Assembly (NCBI RefSeq): GCF_036116635.1
Contig: NZ_CP107995.1
Span: 1,116,001 to 1,180,000 of the forward strand
Reading direction: 5' to 3'
Source of the DNA: Amycolatopsis sp. NBC_00345
GTDB lineage: Bacteria; Actinomycetota; Actinomycetes; Mycobacteriales; Pseudonocardiaceae
Length of the DNA stretch: 64,000 nucleotides
Position numbers and translations under genes: made by a program. Shown here one piece after another: positions 50,449 through 59,697 of this stretch. Under the pieces are notes generated by a model that was not told where the DNA came from, did not search any database, and was given only the letters and a program-made list of their open reading frames with translations. Position 1 is the stretch's first letter. Each line of letters begins with the position of its first letter.

Positions 50449-50486
50449 TGGTCTAGACCATACGCCAGTTGGTCGCGAAAGGTCAA
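50449..50486 (-). promoter_or_regulatory. LPMO promoter with overlapping DasR-type operator
   Basis: On the minus strand TTGACC (50481-50486), an 18-bp spacer, and TATGGT (50457-50462) form a good promoter. The perfect palindrome TGGTCTAGACCA (50449-50460) overlaps the -10. This is the core of the dre site of DasR, the GntR-family repressor of chitin and N-acetylglucosamine genes in Streptomyces, so repression until chitin products appear is expected. Confidence 0.8.
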
Positions 50487-50594
50487 CGGGTTGCAAAGTA
50501 TCCCCATTTGTTGGTAAGAAGCCAACCAAGGGAGGCTTGTGGACGGCGGGCTCGACGAGGCCGGCACGTCCACAAAGGACGATATTCGGCGGGG

Positions 50595-51032
50595 TCAGTT
50601 CTCCAGCAGGGTGCGCAGCGTCCGGCGGAACTGGGCCGACGCACTCGGGCTGATCGCCGCGAGGAACGTCTTCTCGGCTTTCCGGTAGGCGACCGTCGCG
50701 GCATCGTAGGTCGTCAACCCCGGTTCGGTGAGTTCGACGACGTTCCGGCGCCGGTCGGCCGGATCCGGTCGCCGCCGGACGATGCCCTTGTCCTCGAGCG
50801 CGTCCAGCAGCGCGACCATCGTCGTGCGGTCGATGCCGAGCGTCTGTGCCACCTGTAACTGGGACGCCGGTTCCCGGTGGGCCAGTACCCGCAGCGCCCC
50901 GAAGTCCTTGCCGTCGATCCCGAACGGGGCGAGTGCCGCGTCCGTCAGCGCCGCGAACTTCAGGTGGGCGTGCTTGAGGAGGTAGGCCAGGACGTCGTGC
51001 AGGTCGGTGCCGGGGCTCGCTTCGGTGGACAC
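50595..51032 (-). CDS. MarR-family transcriptional regulator
   Basis: A 145-residue winged-helix regulator: QLQVAQTLGIDRTTMVALLDALEDKGIVRRRPDPADRRRNVVELT is the recognition helix and wing. GTG at 51032. It diverges from an epimerase-like SDR with a strong palindrome in between, so it most likely represses both. Confidence 0.9.
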   Translation of the reverse strand: MSTEASPGTDLHDVLAYLLKHAHLKFAALTDAALAPFGIDGKDFGALRVLAHREPASQLQVAQTLGIDRTTMVALLDALEDKGIVRRRPDPADRRRNVVELTEPGLTTYDAATVAYRKAEKTFLAAISPSASAQFRRTLRTLLEN

Positions 51033-51051
51033 GGGCACCAGCTTACGCTTA

Positions 51052-51082
51052 AGCTGATTGTCAGTAGTGCTGACGATCAGCT
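51052..51082. promoter_or_regulatory. MarR operator candidate
   Basis: AGCTGATTGTCAG (51052-51064) and CTGACGATCAGCT (51070-51082) match as inverted repeats at 12 of 13 positions with a 5-bp spacer. This is the only large palindrome in the 73-bp divergent gap. Confidence 0.75.
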
Positions 51083-51105
51083 CTGCGACCAATGAAAGGC
51101 ACGAC

Positions 51106-52050
51106 ATGATCCTCGTTACCGGGGGCCTCGGTTTCATCGGCTCCCACACGGTCCGCGCGCTCGCCGAGGCCGGTGAGGAGTGCGTCCTCCTCCAGCGCCG
51201 CAGCCCGCAGCTCCCGCCGCACCTCGCCGGCTTGCCGGTGCACGTCGTCCAGGGCGACGTCGCCGACCTCGACGCCCTGCTCGCCGCCGGCAAGCAGTAC
51301 CCGATCACCGGGATCGTCCACCTTGCCACCGCCCTGCCGTGGAAAACCACGGAGGCGGACCCGATCACCGGCACCGGCCGGGCGCTCGAGGCGTTCCTCA
51401 ACATCGTCCGCGCCGCACAGACCCTGGGTGTGCGCCGCGTCGTGACCGCGAGCACCATCGGCGTCTACCACGGCGCGGCCGAGGGGCCGCTCACCGAGGA
51501 CCAGCCGCTCTCCTTCGACTACCGCCACGTCATCCCGACGTTCAAGAAGATCACCGAGCTGCTCGCCGGCCACCTCTCGCGCGTGACCGACGTCGAGATC
51601 GTCAACGCCCGGATCTCCGGCACCTGGGGCCCCGGAGGACACCTGCCCGACCCCTTCTTCGCCGCCTCGACGCTGGCGCTGGCCGCCGCGCGGCGAACCG
51701 AACCCGATCTGTCCGGGCTCCTCGCGCCGCCGCACGTCGAGGACTCGCTCGATCTGCTCTACGTCAAGGACACCGGTCGCGCGCTGGCGCTTCTGCAGCT
51801 CGCCGGCGAGCTGCACCACTCGACGTATAACGTCGCTTCCGGTCGTGCCACGAGCAACGCCGACGTCATCGCCGCGATCGAGTCCGCCGAGCCCGGCTTC
51901 CACTTCGAGCTGCCCTCGGCCGGCGCGCGCCCGGTGACCTGGCTCGACATCACGCGGCTGCGCGAGGACACCGGATTCGAACCCCGGTACGACACCGCCG
52001 CCGCGGCCGCCGAGTACATCGCCTGGCTCCGCGCCGGAAACGAGCGGTGA
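51106..52050 (+). CDS. NAD-dependent epimerase/dehydratase-family protein
   Basis: A 314-residue extended SDR. The N-terminal MILVTGGLGFIGSHTV is the NAD site; the substrate region includes TASTIGVYHGAAEGPLTEDQ and YRHVIPTFKKITEL with the catalytic Tyr/Lys spacing altered (Tyr, then Lys). Sugar-nucleotide or small-carbonyl substrate unknown. ATG at 51106 just after GAAAGG. Divergent from, and probably controlled by, MarR. Confidence 0.83.
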   Translation: MILVTGGLGFIGSHTVRALAEAGEECVLLQRRSPQLPPHLAGLPVHVVQGDVADLDALLAAGKQYPITGIVHLATALPWKTTEADPITGTGRALEAFLNIVRAAQTLGVRRVVTASTIGVYHGAAEGPLTEDQPLSFDYRHVIPTFKKITELLAGHLSRVTDVEIVNARISGTWGPGGHLPDPFFAASTLALAAARRTEPDLSGLLAPPHVEDSLDLLYVKDTGRALALLQLAGELHHSTYNVASGRATSNADVIAAIESAEPGFHFELPSAGARPVTWLDITRLREDTGFEPRYDTAAAAAEYIAWLRAGNER

Positions 52051-52063
52051 ACTCCGACGGGCC

Positions 52064-55000
52064 TCACCCCCGCCCGCCCGACAGCAGCTCGAACGCCTGC
52101 CACATCCCGGCGTACCGGCCGTCGCGGGCGAGCAGCTCGTCGTGGCTGCCGATCTCGGCGACGCGGCCGCGGTCGAGCACCACGATCCGGTCGGCGGCGC
52201 GGGCGGTCTGCAGGCGGTGCGCGATGACGATCGTGGTGCGGCCGTGGGCGAGGGTCTGCATGGCCTCGGCCACCCGGGCCTCCGCGGCGAGGTCGAGGTT
52301 GGACGTCGCCTCGTCCAGCAGCAGGATCGCCGGGTCGACGAGCTGGGCGCGGGCGAGTGCCAGCAACTGGCGCTGCCCGGCCGAAAGCGACCGGCCGCGC
52401 TCGGCGATCTCGTGCCGGTAGCCCCCGGACAGCGACGCGACGAAGTCGTGCGCGCCGACCGCTCGTGCGGCCGCTTCCACCTCCGCGTCGGTGGCGTCCG
52501 CCCGGCCGTAGGCGATGTTGTCGCGGACGGTGCCGGTGAACAGGAACGCCTCCTGCGGCACGTAGCCCAGCTGGCCGCGGTAGCCGGCGAGGTCGAGCGA
52601 ACGCAGGTCGTGGCCGTCGACCCGGACGGCGCCGGAGTCCGGGTCGTAGAACCGGGACAGCAGCTTGATCACGGTGGACTTGCCCGCGCCGGTCTCGCCG
52701 ACGAGCGCCACCGTCTCGCCCGCGGCGATCGTCAGGTCGACCTCGCGCAGCGCCTCCGGCGGCTTGGCCCCGGGGGCGAGTGAGCCCGCCATCAGCCGCG
52801 GGTCGGCGGGGCCGCGGCGCTCGCCGGTGGGCCGCGCCGGCGCGGCCGGGTAGGAGAACCGGACGTCGCTGAAGGTGATCTCGCCGCGCAGCCGGCCCGG
52901 GTCGAGCGGCGTGGCGGCGGGCGGGGTGAGCGTCTCCAGCCGCATCAGCTCGGCGATGCGGCTGACGGAGATCCGCGTCTGCAGCCACGAGTCGAACACC
53001 TGCGAGAGCTGCTGGATCGGGGAGAAGAACAGGTCGATGTAGAGGATGAACGCGATCAGCGCGCCCGCCGTCAGGTGGCCGGAGTGGATCATCCCGGCGC
53101 CGACGCCGAGCACGATCGCGTCGGCGCCCGCGGAGAGGAACTGCACGAACGGGAAGTAGGTGGCCGCCAGCCGCTGGGCGGAGAACCGCGAGTCGAGGTA
53201 GTCACGGCCGAGCCGGCGGAACCGGCGCACCGTCTCGTCTTCGTGCGCGAATGCCTGCGACTCGCGCACGCCCGACAGGCTCTCCTGGAAGTCCGCGTTG
53301 ACGATCGCGACGCGGTCGCGGGCCACGTCGTACAGCTTGGCCGCGCGGCGGCGGAAGATCACCGTCGCGATCGCCAGCGGCACCACCACGGCCAGCGTGC
53401 ACAGGCCCAGCTCCGGGTTCACCACGACCAGCGTGACCCCGACCCCGGCGAAGGTGACCAGCGCGACCAGCGCCGAGAGCAGCCCGTTTTCGATCAGCGA
53501 CTCGAACTGGTCGACGTCGGTGGTCATCCGGGTCATGATCCGGCCGGCCATCTCGCGCTCGTAGTAGTCGAGCGAGAGGCGTTGCAGCTGCGCCCAGATC
53601 CGGATCCGCAGCGACAGCATCACCCGCTGCGCGGTCCGCCCGGTCACGAACGTCTCGGCGACCTCGTCCAGCAGCGCGGCGAGCGTGATCACCAGGAACA
53701 GCCCGGAGGCGGTGAACAGCACCACCTGCGAGCCCTGCAGCACGCCGTTGTCGATGCCGGTCTTCACGAACACCGGCCCGACCACGGACGCGACGGCGTC
53801 GGCGACCACCAGCAGCAGGCCGAACAGCAGCGGCAGGCGGAACTGGCGCAGGATCGTGCCGAGCGAGAACCCGCGCTGCTGCTTGGACTCTTCGGCCAGG
53901 TCGACGTCGGCGAAGTCCCGGATCGGCTTCAGCTCGTCGACGCGGGCGAGCAGTTCCGGCGTCGGCGGCAGCGCGCTGCGCCAGCTGCCGCCCGCCGAGC
54001 CGCCCAGCCCGGCGCCGAGGCTCGGCGCGTGCGTGTTCGCGGTGGCGAGCCGCTGGCCGTTGCCTTGCGGCGCAGGGGTTTGCCAGGCGGATTCGGTGAT
54101 CGTGCTCAGTGCTTCGATGCGGTCGCCGACCTTTTCCGCGGCCGCCTCGTCCAGCCCGGTCAGCAGGCTTCGGTAGAGGGCGCTGCGTTTCAGCAGCTCC
54201 TCGTGGGTGCCCTGGTCGGCGACCACGCCGCCGTCCAGCACCACCACGCGGTCGGCCAGGTGCAGCGTCGAACGGCGGTGGGCGACGAGCAGGGTGGTGC
54301 GCCCGGACAGCACCGTGCGCAGGGACGCGTTGATCGACTCCTCGGTGTTCGCGTCGACGGCGCTGGTGGCGTCGTCCAGCACCAGGATCCGCGGGTCGGT
54401 GAGGATCGCGCGGGCCAGCGCGATCCGTTGCCGCTGCCCGCCGGACAGCGACAGGCCGCGTTCGCCGACCACTGTGTTGTACCCCTGGGGGAGCGCGGAG
54501 ACGAAGCCGTGGGCCTCGGCCACTTCCGCGGCGGCGATGACCTCCTCGTCGGTGGCGCCGGGACGGCCGTAAGCGATGTTGGCGCGGATGCTGTCGGAGA
54601 ACAGGAAACTCTCCTCGAACACCACGCCGACCTGTGAGCGCAAGGACTGCAGCTTCAGCGAACGGACGTCGTGGCCGTCCACCAGCACCGCGCCGGAGCC
54701 CGGGTCGTGGAAGCGGGAGACGAGCATCGTCGCGGTCGTCTTGCCGCTGCCGCTCGGGCCGATCAGCGCGACGCGCTCGCCGGCGCCGATGTGGAGGTCG
54801 AAGCCGCGCAGTACTTCCGCGTCGCCGGAGTATCCGAAGTGGACGTTGTCGAAGCGGATCTCGCCCCGGGCGGGCGGCAGCTCCACCGCGTCCGGCGGGT
54901 CGGCGATGGCGGGCGGCAGGTCGAGCAGCTGGAAGATCCGCTCGACGCCGGCGCGCGCCTGCTGCCCGATCGACAGCACCGCGGCGAGCTGCCGCGCGGG

Positions 55001-55915
55001 CGCCATCATCTGCCCGACGTAGGTGGAGAAGGCGAGGAACGTGCCGAGGCTCAGTTCGTGGCGCAGCGCCAGCCAGCCGCCGAACACCAGGATCGCCACC
55101 TGCCCGAGCGACGGGATCGCCTGCAGCAGCGGCTGGAACCGCGCCTGCAGCCGGACCGCGCGCAGCTGCGTGCCGTAGAGGTCGCCCGCGGTGTCCGCGA
55201 CGCGCTTGAGCTCACGGTCCTCCTGGCCGAACGCCTTCACCACGCGGACGCCGTTCACGTCCTCGTCGACGATCTGCACCAGGTCGCCCTCGCGCTGCTG
55301 CGCGGCCCAGGTCGCCGGGAAGATGCGCAGCCGCATCCGGTACGACACGACCAGCAGCAGGGGCACGACCACCAGGCTGACCAGCGCGAGCAGTGGCGAG
55401 AGGACGAGCATCACGCCGAGGGAGAGCAGCAACAGCAGGATGTTGCCGCTCAGGATCGGCAGCAGCCCGAGCAGGCCCTGCACCAGCGCGGAGTCCGACG
55501 TCGCCCGCGCGACCAGCTGCCCGGTCGGCATCCGGTCGAGGTTGGTGAAGTCCATCCGCTGCAGGTGGGCGTGCATCTCGTTGCGCAGGTCGTACTGCAC
55601 GGCCAGCGCCACCCGCCCGCCGCGGTAGCGCCGCTGGTAGGCGAACACGAAGGCGGCCGCGGCGACCACGAGCAGCGCGACCAGCCACGGCCACAGCTCG
55701 GCCTTGTCACCGAGGATCACGTCGTCGACGATCTGGCGCTCCAGCAGCGGCACCACGGCCTGGCACGCGCTGCCGAGCACGGCGGCGCCGAGCGCGATCA
55801 CCAGCTCCCGCCGGTGCCGCAGCACGTAGCCGCCGAGCCGGCGCAGCCAGCGCGGCTTCTCCGCCGGGTTGCCCGTTTTCGTGCCTGCCTGCGAGGTGGT
55901 GGTGTCGGTGCTCAC
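52064..55915 (-). CDS. Fused heterodimer-type ABC exporter (two permease-ATPase halves in one chain)
   Basis: A 1283-residue protein with order TM1-NBD1-linker-TM2-NBD2, six helices per half. NBD1: Walker A GPSGSGKTT, signature LSGGQ, Walker B VLDDATSAVD in which Asp515 replaces the catalytic Glu. NBD2: Walker A GETGAGKST, signature LSAGQ, canonical LLDEATSNLD with Glu1202. This is the degenerate/consensus site pairing of heterodimeric drug exporters, here fused. The linker (~615-680) is Pro/Ala-rich. It probably exports a hydrophobic compound. The GTG start overlaps the MarR stop by 4 bp, so the two are translationally coupled. Confidence 0.92.
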   Translation of the reverse strand: MSTDTTTSQAGTKTGNPAEKPRWLRRLGGYVLRHRRELVIALGAAVLGSACQAVVPLLERQIVDDVILGDKAELWPWLVALLVVAAAAFVFAYQRRYRGGRVALAVQYDLRNEMHAHLQRMDFTNLDRMPTGQLVARATSDSALVQGLLGLLPILSGNILLLLLSLGVMLVLSPLLALVSLVVVPLLLVVSYRMRLRIFPATWAAQQREGDLVQIVDEDVNGVRVVKAFGQEDRELKRVADTAGDLYGTQLRAVRLQARFQPLLQAIPSLGQVAILVFGGWLALRHELSLGTFLAFSTYVGQMMAPARQLAAVLSIGQQARAGVERIFQLLDLPPAIADPPDAVELPPARGEIRFDNVHFGYSGDAEVLRGFDLHIGAGERVALIGPSGSGKTTATMLVSRFHDPGSGAVLVDGHDVRSLKLQSLRSQVGVVFEESFLFSDSIRANIAYGRPGATDEEVIAAAEVAEAHGFVSALPQGYNTVVGERGLSLSGGQRQRIALARAILTDPRILVLDDATSAVDANTEESINASLRTVLSGRTTLLVAHRRSTLHLADRVVVLDGGVVADQGTHEELLKRSALYRSLLTGLDEAAAEKVGDRIEALSTITESAWQTPAPQGNGQRLATANTHAPSLGAGLGGSAGGSWRSALPPTPELLARVDELKPIRDFADVDLAEESKQQRGFSLGTILRQFRLPLLFGLLLVVADAVASVVGPVFVKTGIDNGVLQGSQVVLFTASGLFLVITLAALLDEVAETFVTGRTAQRVMLSLRIRIWAQLQRLSLDYYEREMAGRIMTRMTTDVDQFESLIENGLLSALVALVTFAGVGVTLVVVNPELGLCTLAVVVPLAIATVIFRRRAAKLYDVARDRVAIVNADFQESLSGVRESQAFAHEDETVRRFRRLGRDYLDSRFSAQRLAATYFPFVQFLSAGADAIVLGVGAGMIHSGHLTAGALIAFILYIDLFFSPIQQLSQVFDSWLQTRISVSRIAELMRLETLTPPAATPLDPGRLRGEITFSDVRFSYPAAPARPTGERRGPADPRLMAGSLAPGAKPPEALREVDLTIAAGETVALVGETGAGKSTVIKLLSRFYDPDSGAVRVDGHDLRSLDLAGYRGQLGYVPQEAFLFTGTVRDNIAYGRADATDAEVEAAARAVGAHDFVASLSGGYRHEIAERGRSLSAGQRQLLALARAQLVDPAILLLDEATSNLDLAAEARVAEAMQTLAHGRTTIVIAHRLQTARAADRIVVLDRGRVAEIGSHDELLARDGRYAGMWQAFELLSGGRG

Positions 55916-56373
55916 CGGGGCTGGGTCATCGTTTTGGTTTCCGCCTTCTCTGCCATGACTTCGTCGATCGCCGAGCCGAGCCGCACCAGCGTCTCCAGTA
56001 GCTGGGCGCCGTCCGGGGTGCGCGCGGCCAGGCCGGTGACGCGCTCGACCATCTCGGCCTCAGTCCGGGCCAGCAGCTCCTCGCCCGACGGGGTCAGCGA
56101 GAGCGCGGTCGCCCGCTGGTCGCCGTCGACCTCGCCGCGCACCAGGAGGCCGCGTTTCGTCAGCGCGTCCACGGCCGCGCTGATCGCCGGACGCCCGAGC
56201 GCGAGCCGTTGCGCCACACGGGAAGCGCGCTCGTCCCCTGAAGCGATGGCGGACAGCACGCGGTAGTGCGCGAGGTTCAGGTCGGCGGACGAGCGCTCCA
56301 GCACGCGCGAGGCGCGGGCGAGCGCCCGGACGGCCAGCACGGCCGTGGTCTCCGGAGGCGGGGTGATCGTCAT
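55912..56373 (-). CDS. MarR-family regulator of the ABC exporter
   Basis: A 153-residue winged-helix protein: SRVAQRLALGRPAISAAVDALTKRGLLVRGEVDGDQRATALSLT. It is the first gene of the exporter operon with a GTGA overlap. A palindrome 23-38 bp upstream of its start suggests autoregulation and drug-responsive release. Confidence 0.9.
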   Translation of the reverse strand: MTITPPPETTAVLAVRALARASRVLERSSADLNLAHYRVLSAIASGDERASRVAQRLALGRPAISAAVDALTKRGLLVRGEVDGDQRATALSLTPSGEELLARTEAEMVERVTGLAARTPDGAQLLETLVRLGSAIDEVMAEKAETKTMTQPR

Positions 56374-56396
56374 GCCTTCGACCGTACTCCATGATG

Positions 56397-56411
56397 GTTC
56401 GATCGTCGAAC
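56397..56411. promoter_or_regulatory. MarR operator candidate before the exporter operon
   Basis: GTTCGA-TCG-TCGAAC is a perfect 6-bp inverted repeat in the gap between the MarR (start 56373) and acyl-CoA ligase (start 56490) genes. It could regulate both directions. Confidence 0.6.
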
Positions 56412-56489
56412 AAGTTCTCCGGGTAGGTCAAACCGAACCGCATTCGGTAGCCTGGCGGGCAGAACGAGGTTCGGAAGGTCGTGCGGACG

Positions 56490-58016
56490 ATGAGTTTCAA
56501 TCTGGCCACCATGTTGCGGGAGACGGCACTCGCCGAGCCGGGCAAGGACTTCCTGCGGTTCCCGACCGGATCGCTCACTTACGCCGAGGTCGACGAGGCG
56601 TCCGGCCGGGTCGCGGCGGCGCTGCGGGCGCGCGGCCACCGGCCGGGGGACAAGGTGGCGCTGCAGCTGCCGAACGTCCCGGAGTTCGTGTCCGCCTACT
56701 TCGGCATCCTCAAGGCCGGGCTGGTCCTGGTCCCGCTGAACCCGCTGCTCAAGGCCGGGGAGATCGCCTACCACCTGGCGGATTCCGACGCCCGGCTGCT
56801 GATCACCGGCGCGTTTTCGGCCGGCGAGGCGCTGGCCGCGCTCGCCGAGGTGCCGGATGTGGCCGCGGTGGTCGTCGGTGCGGAGTTCGACACGGCCGCC
56901 TGGCCTGCCGGCACCGGCGCGTTCGACGATCTGCTCGCCGCCGAGGGCGACGACGAGGTCCACCCCGGCGCCGCCGACGACACCGCGGTGCTGCTCTACA
57001 CCAGCGGGACCACCGGACGCCCGAAAGGCGCCGAGCTGTCCCATTTCTCGCTGTACATGACCTGCACCATCGGCGGCCAGACGTTCGGCACCGAGCCCAG
57101 CGACGTGGTGCTCGCCGTGCTGCCGTTCTTCCACGTCTACGGCCTGTCCAGCATCCTCAACGGCGCCGTGCGGCACGGCCGGACCGTCTCCGTGGTGCCG
57201 CGGTTCGAGCCGAAGGCGGTGCTGGAGGCGATCGAGCGCGACCGCGTGACGATCATGGCCGGCGTGCCCACGATGTACCACGCGCTGGCCGCGGCCGACA
57301 GCTCCGGTTACGACACCTCCAGCCTGCGCATCGGCAGCTCCGGCGGGGCGGCGATCCCGGAGCGGGTGCTGCGCTCGTTCGAGGAGAAGTTCGGCATCCC
57401 CGTGCTGGAGGGCTACGGGCTGTCGGAGTCCTCGTCGACCGCGACCGTCAACCCGGGTGCGGACCGGCGCAAGCTGCTGTCCATCGGCAAGCCGATCTGG
57501 GGTGTGCAGCTGCGGATCGTCGACGAACAGGACCGGCAGCTGCCGCCCGGCGCGGAGCACGTCGGCGAGATCGTGCTGCGCGGGCACAACATCACCAAGG
57601 GCTACTACAAGCGCCCCGAGGAAACGGCGAAGGCGTTTCGCGGCGGCTGGTTCCACACCGGCGACCTCGGCTACGTCGACGAGGACGGTTTCGCGTTTGT
57701 CGTCGACCGCAAGAAGGACCTGGTGATCCGCGGCGGCTACAACGTCTACCCGCGTGAGGTCGAGGAGCTGCTCTACACCCACCCGGCCGTCGCGGAGGCC
57801 GCCGTGCTCGGCGAGCCGGACGACCGGCTGGGCGAGGAGGTCGTCGCGGTCGTCTCGCTGAAACCCGGCGCGGTGGCGGAGCCGGAGGAAATCGTGGCGT
57901 GGGCGAAGGAACGTATTGCGGCGTATAAGTATCCGCGCCGGGTGCGGATCATCGACGAGCTGCCCAAGGGGCCGACGGGGAAGATCGCGAAGCTGCTGTT
58001 GCGCGAGAACTCGTGA
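56490..58016 (+). CDS. Acyl-CoA synthetase (AMP-dependent ligase)
   Basis: A 508-residue adenylating enzyme. A3/P-loop motif LLYTSGTTGRPKGAE, A5-like EGYGLSESSSTATVNPG, hinge/A8 GDLGYVDEDGFAFVVDRKKDLVIRGGYNVYPREVE, and the catalytic Lys in LPKGPTGKIAKLLLR. It activates medium or long-chain carboxylic acids to CoA esters. ATG at 56490 with GGAAGG upstream; the GTG at 56481 is too near that site. Divergent from MarR. Confidence 0.92.
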   Translation: MSFNLATMLRETALAEPGKDFLRFPTGSLTYAEVDEASGRVAAALRARGHRPGDKVALQLPNVPEFVSAYFGILKAGLVLVPLNPLLKAGEIAYHLADSDARLLITGAFSAGEALAALAEVPDVAAVVVGAEFDTAAWPAGTGAFDDLLAAEGDDEVHPGAADDTAVLLYTSGTTGRPKGAELSHFSLYMTCTIGGQTFGTEPSDVVLAVLPFFHVYGLSSILNGAVRHGRTVSVVPRFEPKAVLEAIERDRVTIMAGVPTMYHALAAADSSGYDTSSLRIGSSGGAAIPERVLRSFEEKFGIPVLEGYGLSESSSTATVNPGADRRKLLSIGKPIWGVQLRIVDEQDRQLPPGAEHVGEIVLRGHNITKGYYKRPEETAKAFRGGWFHTGDLGYVDEDGFAFVVDRKKDLVIRGGYNVYPREVEELLYTHPAVAEAAVLGEPDDRLGEEVVAVVSLKPGAVAEPEEIVAWAKERIAAYKYPRRVRIIDELPKGPTGKIAKLLLRENS

Positions 58017-58049
58017 CGGTGCTGGCCGGTCTCAGCTGCTCTGGTGGTC

Positions 58050-58622
58050 TTAACTGCTTTGGCGGGACCGGCTGAGCGGCGGGTTCCCGCGCTGGCGCGC
58101 GCGGTAGGCGGCCGCCTTCATCTTGTTGCCGCAGGTCGCCATGCTGCACCACTCACGGCGGAAGCCGCGGGAGTGGTCGAGGTAGACCTGGGTGCACTCG
58201 GGGCGGCCGCATTCCTTGAGCAGCTCGGCGTCGGAGCCGCCGAGGATGTCGACGGCGGCGCGCGCGACCGCGGACAGTGCCTGCTCCGCCGTGGCCTCGA
58301 CCCGGCGGCCCTCGCGGGTGAGCTGGGGGACCACCGGCGGCCGGCTCGCCGCGTGGTTGAGCAGCGTGAGCGCCTCGTCGTCGTAGGACTGGTGGGTGAG
58401 CCGCGCGGCGACCAGTGAGTAGATCGCCTCGCGCAGGGTCAGCGCCGCCGCGAGGTCGGCCGGACGGCTGCCCGGGCCGGCGTCCACTGTGCCGGACTCG
58501 AGAAACCAGGCGTCGAGGCTGCCCGGTGAGCCCAGCTTCTCCAGTGGCGCCGCGTTCCGCCGGGCGCGCAGCGTGCCCACGAAGTCGAGCGCGGGGTTCT
58601 CGCAGGGGAAGGCGTGCTCCAT
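58050..58622 (-). CDS. CGNR zinc-finger/ABATE-domain regulator
   Basis: A 190-residue protein. The N-terminal ABATE domain (PCENPALDFVGTLRAR) is followed by the C-terminal CGNR zinc finger: CGRPECTQVYLDHSRGFRREWCSMATCGNKMKAAAYRAR, giving two cysteine pairs. The family is stress-linked and probably DNA-binding. ATG start. Converges on the ligase gene. Confidence 0.92.
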   Translation of the reverse strand: MEHAFPCENPALDFVGTLRARRNAAPLEKLGSPGSLDAWFLESGTVDAGPGSRPADLAAALTLREAIYSLVAARLTHQSYDDEALTLLNHAASRPPVVPQLTREGRRVEATAEQALSAVARAAVDILGGSDAELLKECGRPECTQVYLDHSRGFRREWCSMATCGNKMKAAAYRARQRGNPPLSRSRQSS

Positions 58623-58727
58623 CGCACCAGTTTGACAGGTGACGAATCAGTGTGCAACAACCGCTCTGACCGGTGACGGATTTCGCGAGTGGCCGTTTCC
58701 CGGCGGACGCCGTGCCATCCTGGGCCG

Positions 58728-59669
58728 ATGACAGCTCCCCGTGACCCGGCGCCCGTGACCGGACTGCGTCCCCGCGATTTCGTCGGCTACGGCCGGTATC
58801 CGCCGCAGGTGCGGTGGCCCGGTGACGCGAAGGTCGTGGTGAACCTGGTCGTCAACTACGAAGAGGGCGCTGAATACTCGGTCCCCGACGGAGACGGCCG
58901 TAACGACGGCTGGGGCGAGTACGCGTACGAGGTCGGCCCGGAGGTCCGCGACCTCGGCACCGAGACGCATTACGAATTCGGCAGCCGGGTGGGGATCTGG
59001 CGGCTGGCGCGGATCTTCGACCGCTACGACGTGCCGGTGAGCGTCGGCGCGTGCGCGGTGGCGCTGGAGCGGAACCCGGCCGTGGCGGAGTGGATCCGCG
59101 AGCGCGGCCACGACGTGGTCGGCCACGGCTGGCGCTGGCTGGACTATGCCCGGATGTCCCTTTCGGACGAACGCGACCACCTGCGCCGCGCGATCGAATC
59201 GCTGGAGCGCACGACGGGACAGCGGCCGCGGGGCTGGTACGTGCGGTCGTTCCCGAGCGAGCGCACGCTGGACCTGCTGGTGGAGGAGGGCGGTTTCTTC
59301 TACGACTCCGACCCGTGCAACGACGAGCTGCCGTACTTCACCCCGGCGGGCGGCCGTGAGCTGCTGATCGTGCCGTATTCCAAGGTGTACAACGACACCC
59401 GCTACCTGCTGAGCCCGACCTACGGCTCGCCCGCGCAGTTCTTCGAGAGCCTCCGGCTGGGCCTGGACTACCTGTGCGAGGAGGCCGACGACGGCGTCGG
59501 CGCCCGCATGATGACTGTCGGCCTGCACCCCCGCTGGAGCGGCCAGGCCAACCGCGCCGCGGCGATCCGCGACTTCGTCGTCTACGCGGCGGAGAAGGAG
59601 GGCGTCCGCTTCATGCGGCGGTTGGACATCGCGCGGTGGTGGCTCGACCATCACACGGAATGGGCGTGA
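58728..59669 (+). CDS. Polysaccharide deacetylase-family, PuuE allantoinase-like
   Basis: A 313-residue NodB-fold enzyme. It has the PuuE pattern VVNLVVNYEEGAEYS, ETHYEFGSRVGIWRLARIFDRYDVPVSVG, GHDVVGHGWRWLDYARMS and WYVRSFPSERTLDLL. PuuE enzymes hydrolyse allantoin in some bacteria; close relatives have other cyclic amide or chitin-like substrates. No signal peptide, so cytoplasmic. ATG at 58728. No other purine-degradation genes adjoin. It is followed 28 bp later by a hydrolase gene in the same direction. Confidence 0.87.
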   Translation: MTAPRDPAPVTGLRPRDFVGYGRYPPQVRWPGDAKVVVNLVVNYEEGAEYSVPDGDGRNDGWGEYAYEVGPEVRDLGTETHYEFGSRVGIWRLARIFDRYDVPVSVGACAVALERNPAVAEWIRERGHDVVGHGWRWLDYARMSLSDERDHLRRAIESLERTTGQRPRGWYVRSFPSERTLDLLVEEGGFFYDSDPCNDELPYFTPAGGRELLIVPYSKVYNDTRYLLSPTYGSPAQFFESLRLGLDYLCEEADDGVGARMMTVGLHPRWSGQANRAAAIRDFVVYAAEKEGVRFMRRLDIARWWLDHHTEWA

Positions 59670-59697
59670 CCCGGCATCGCCTAGTTATGGTGAGCTG

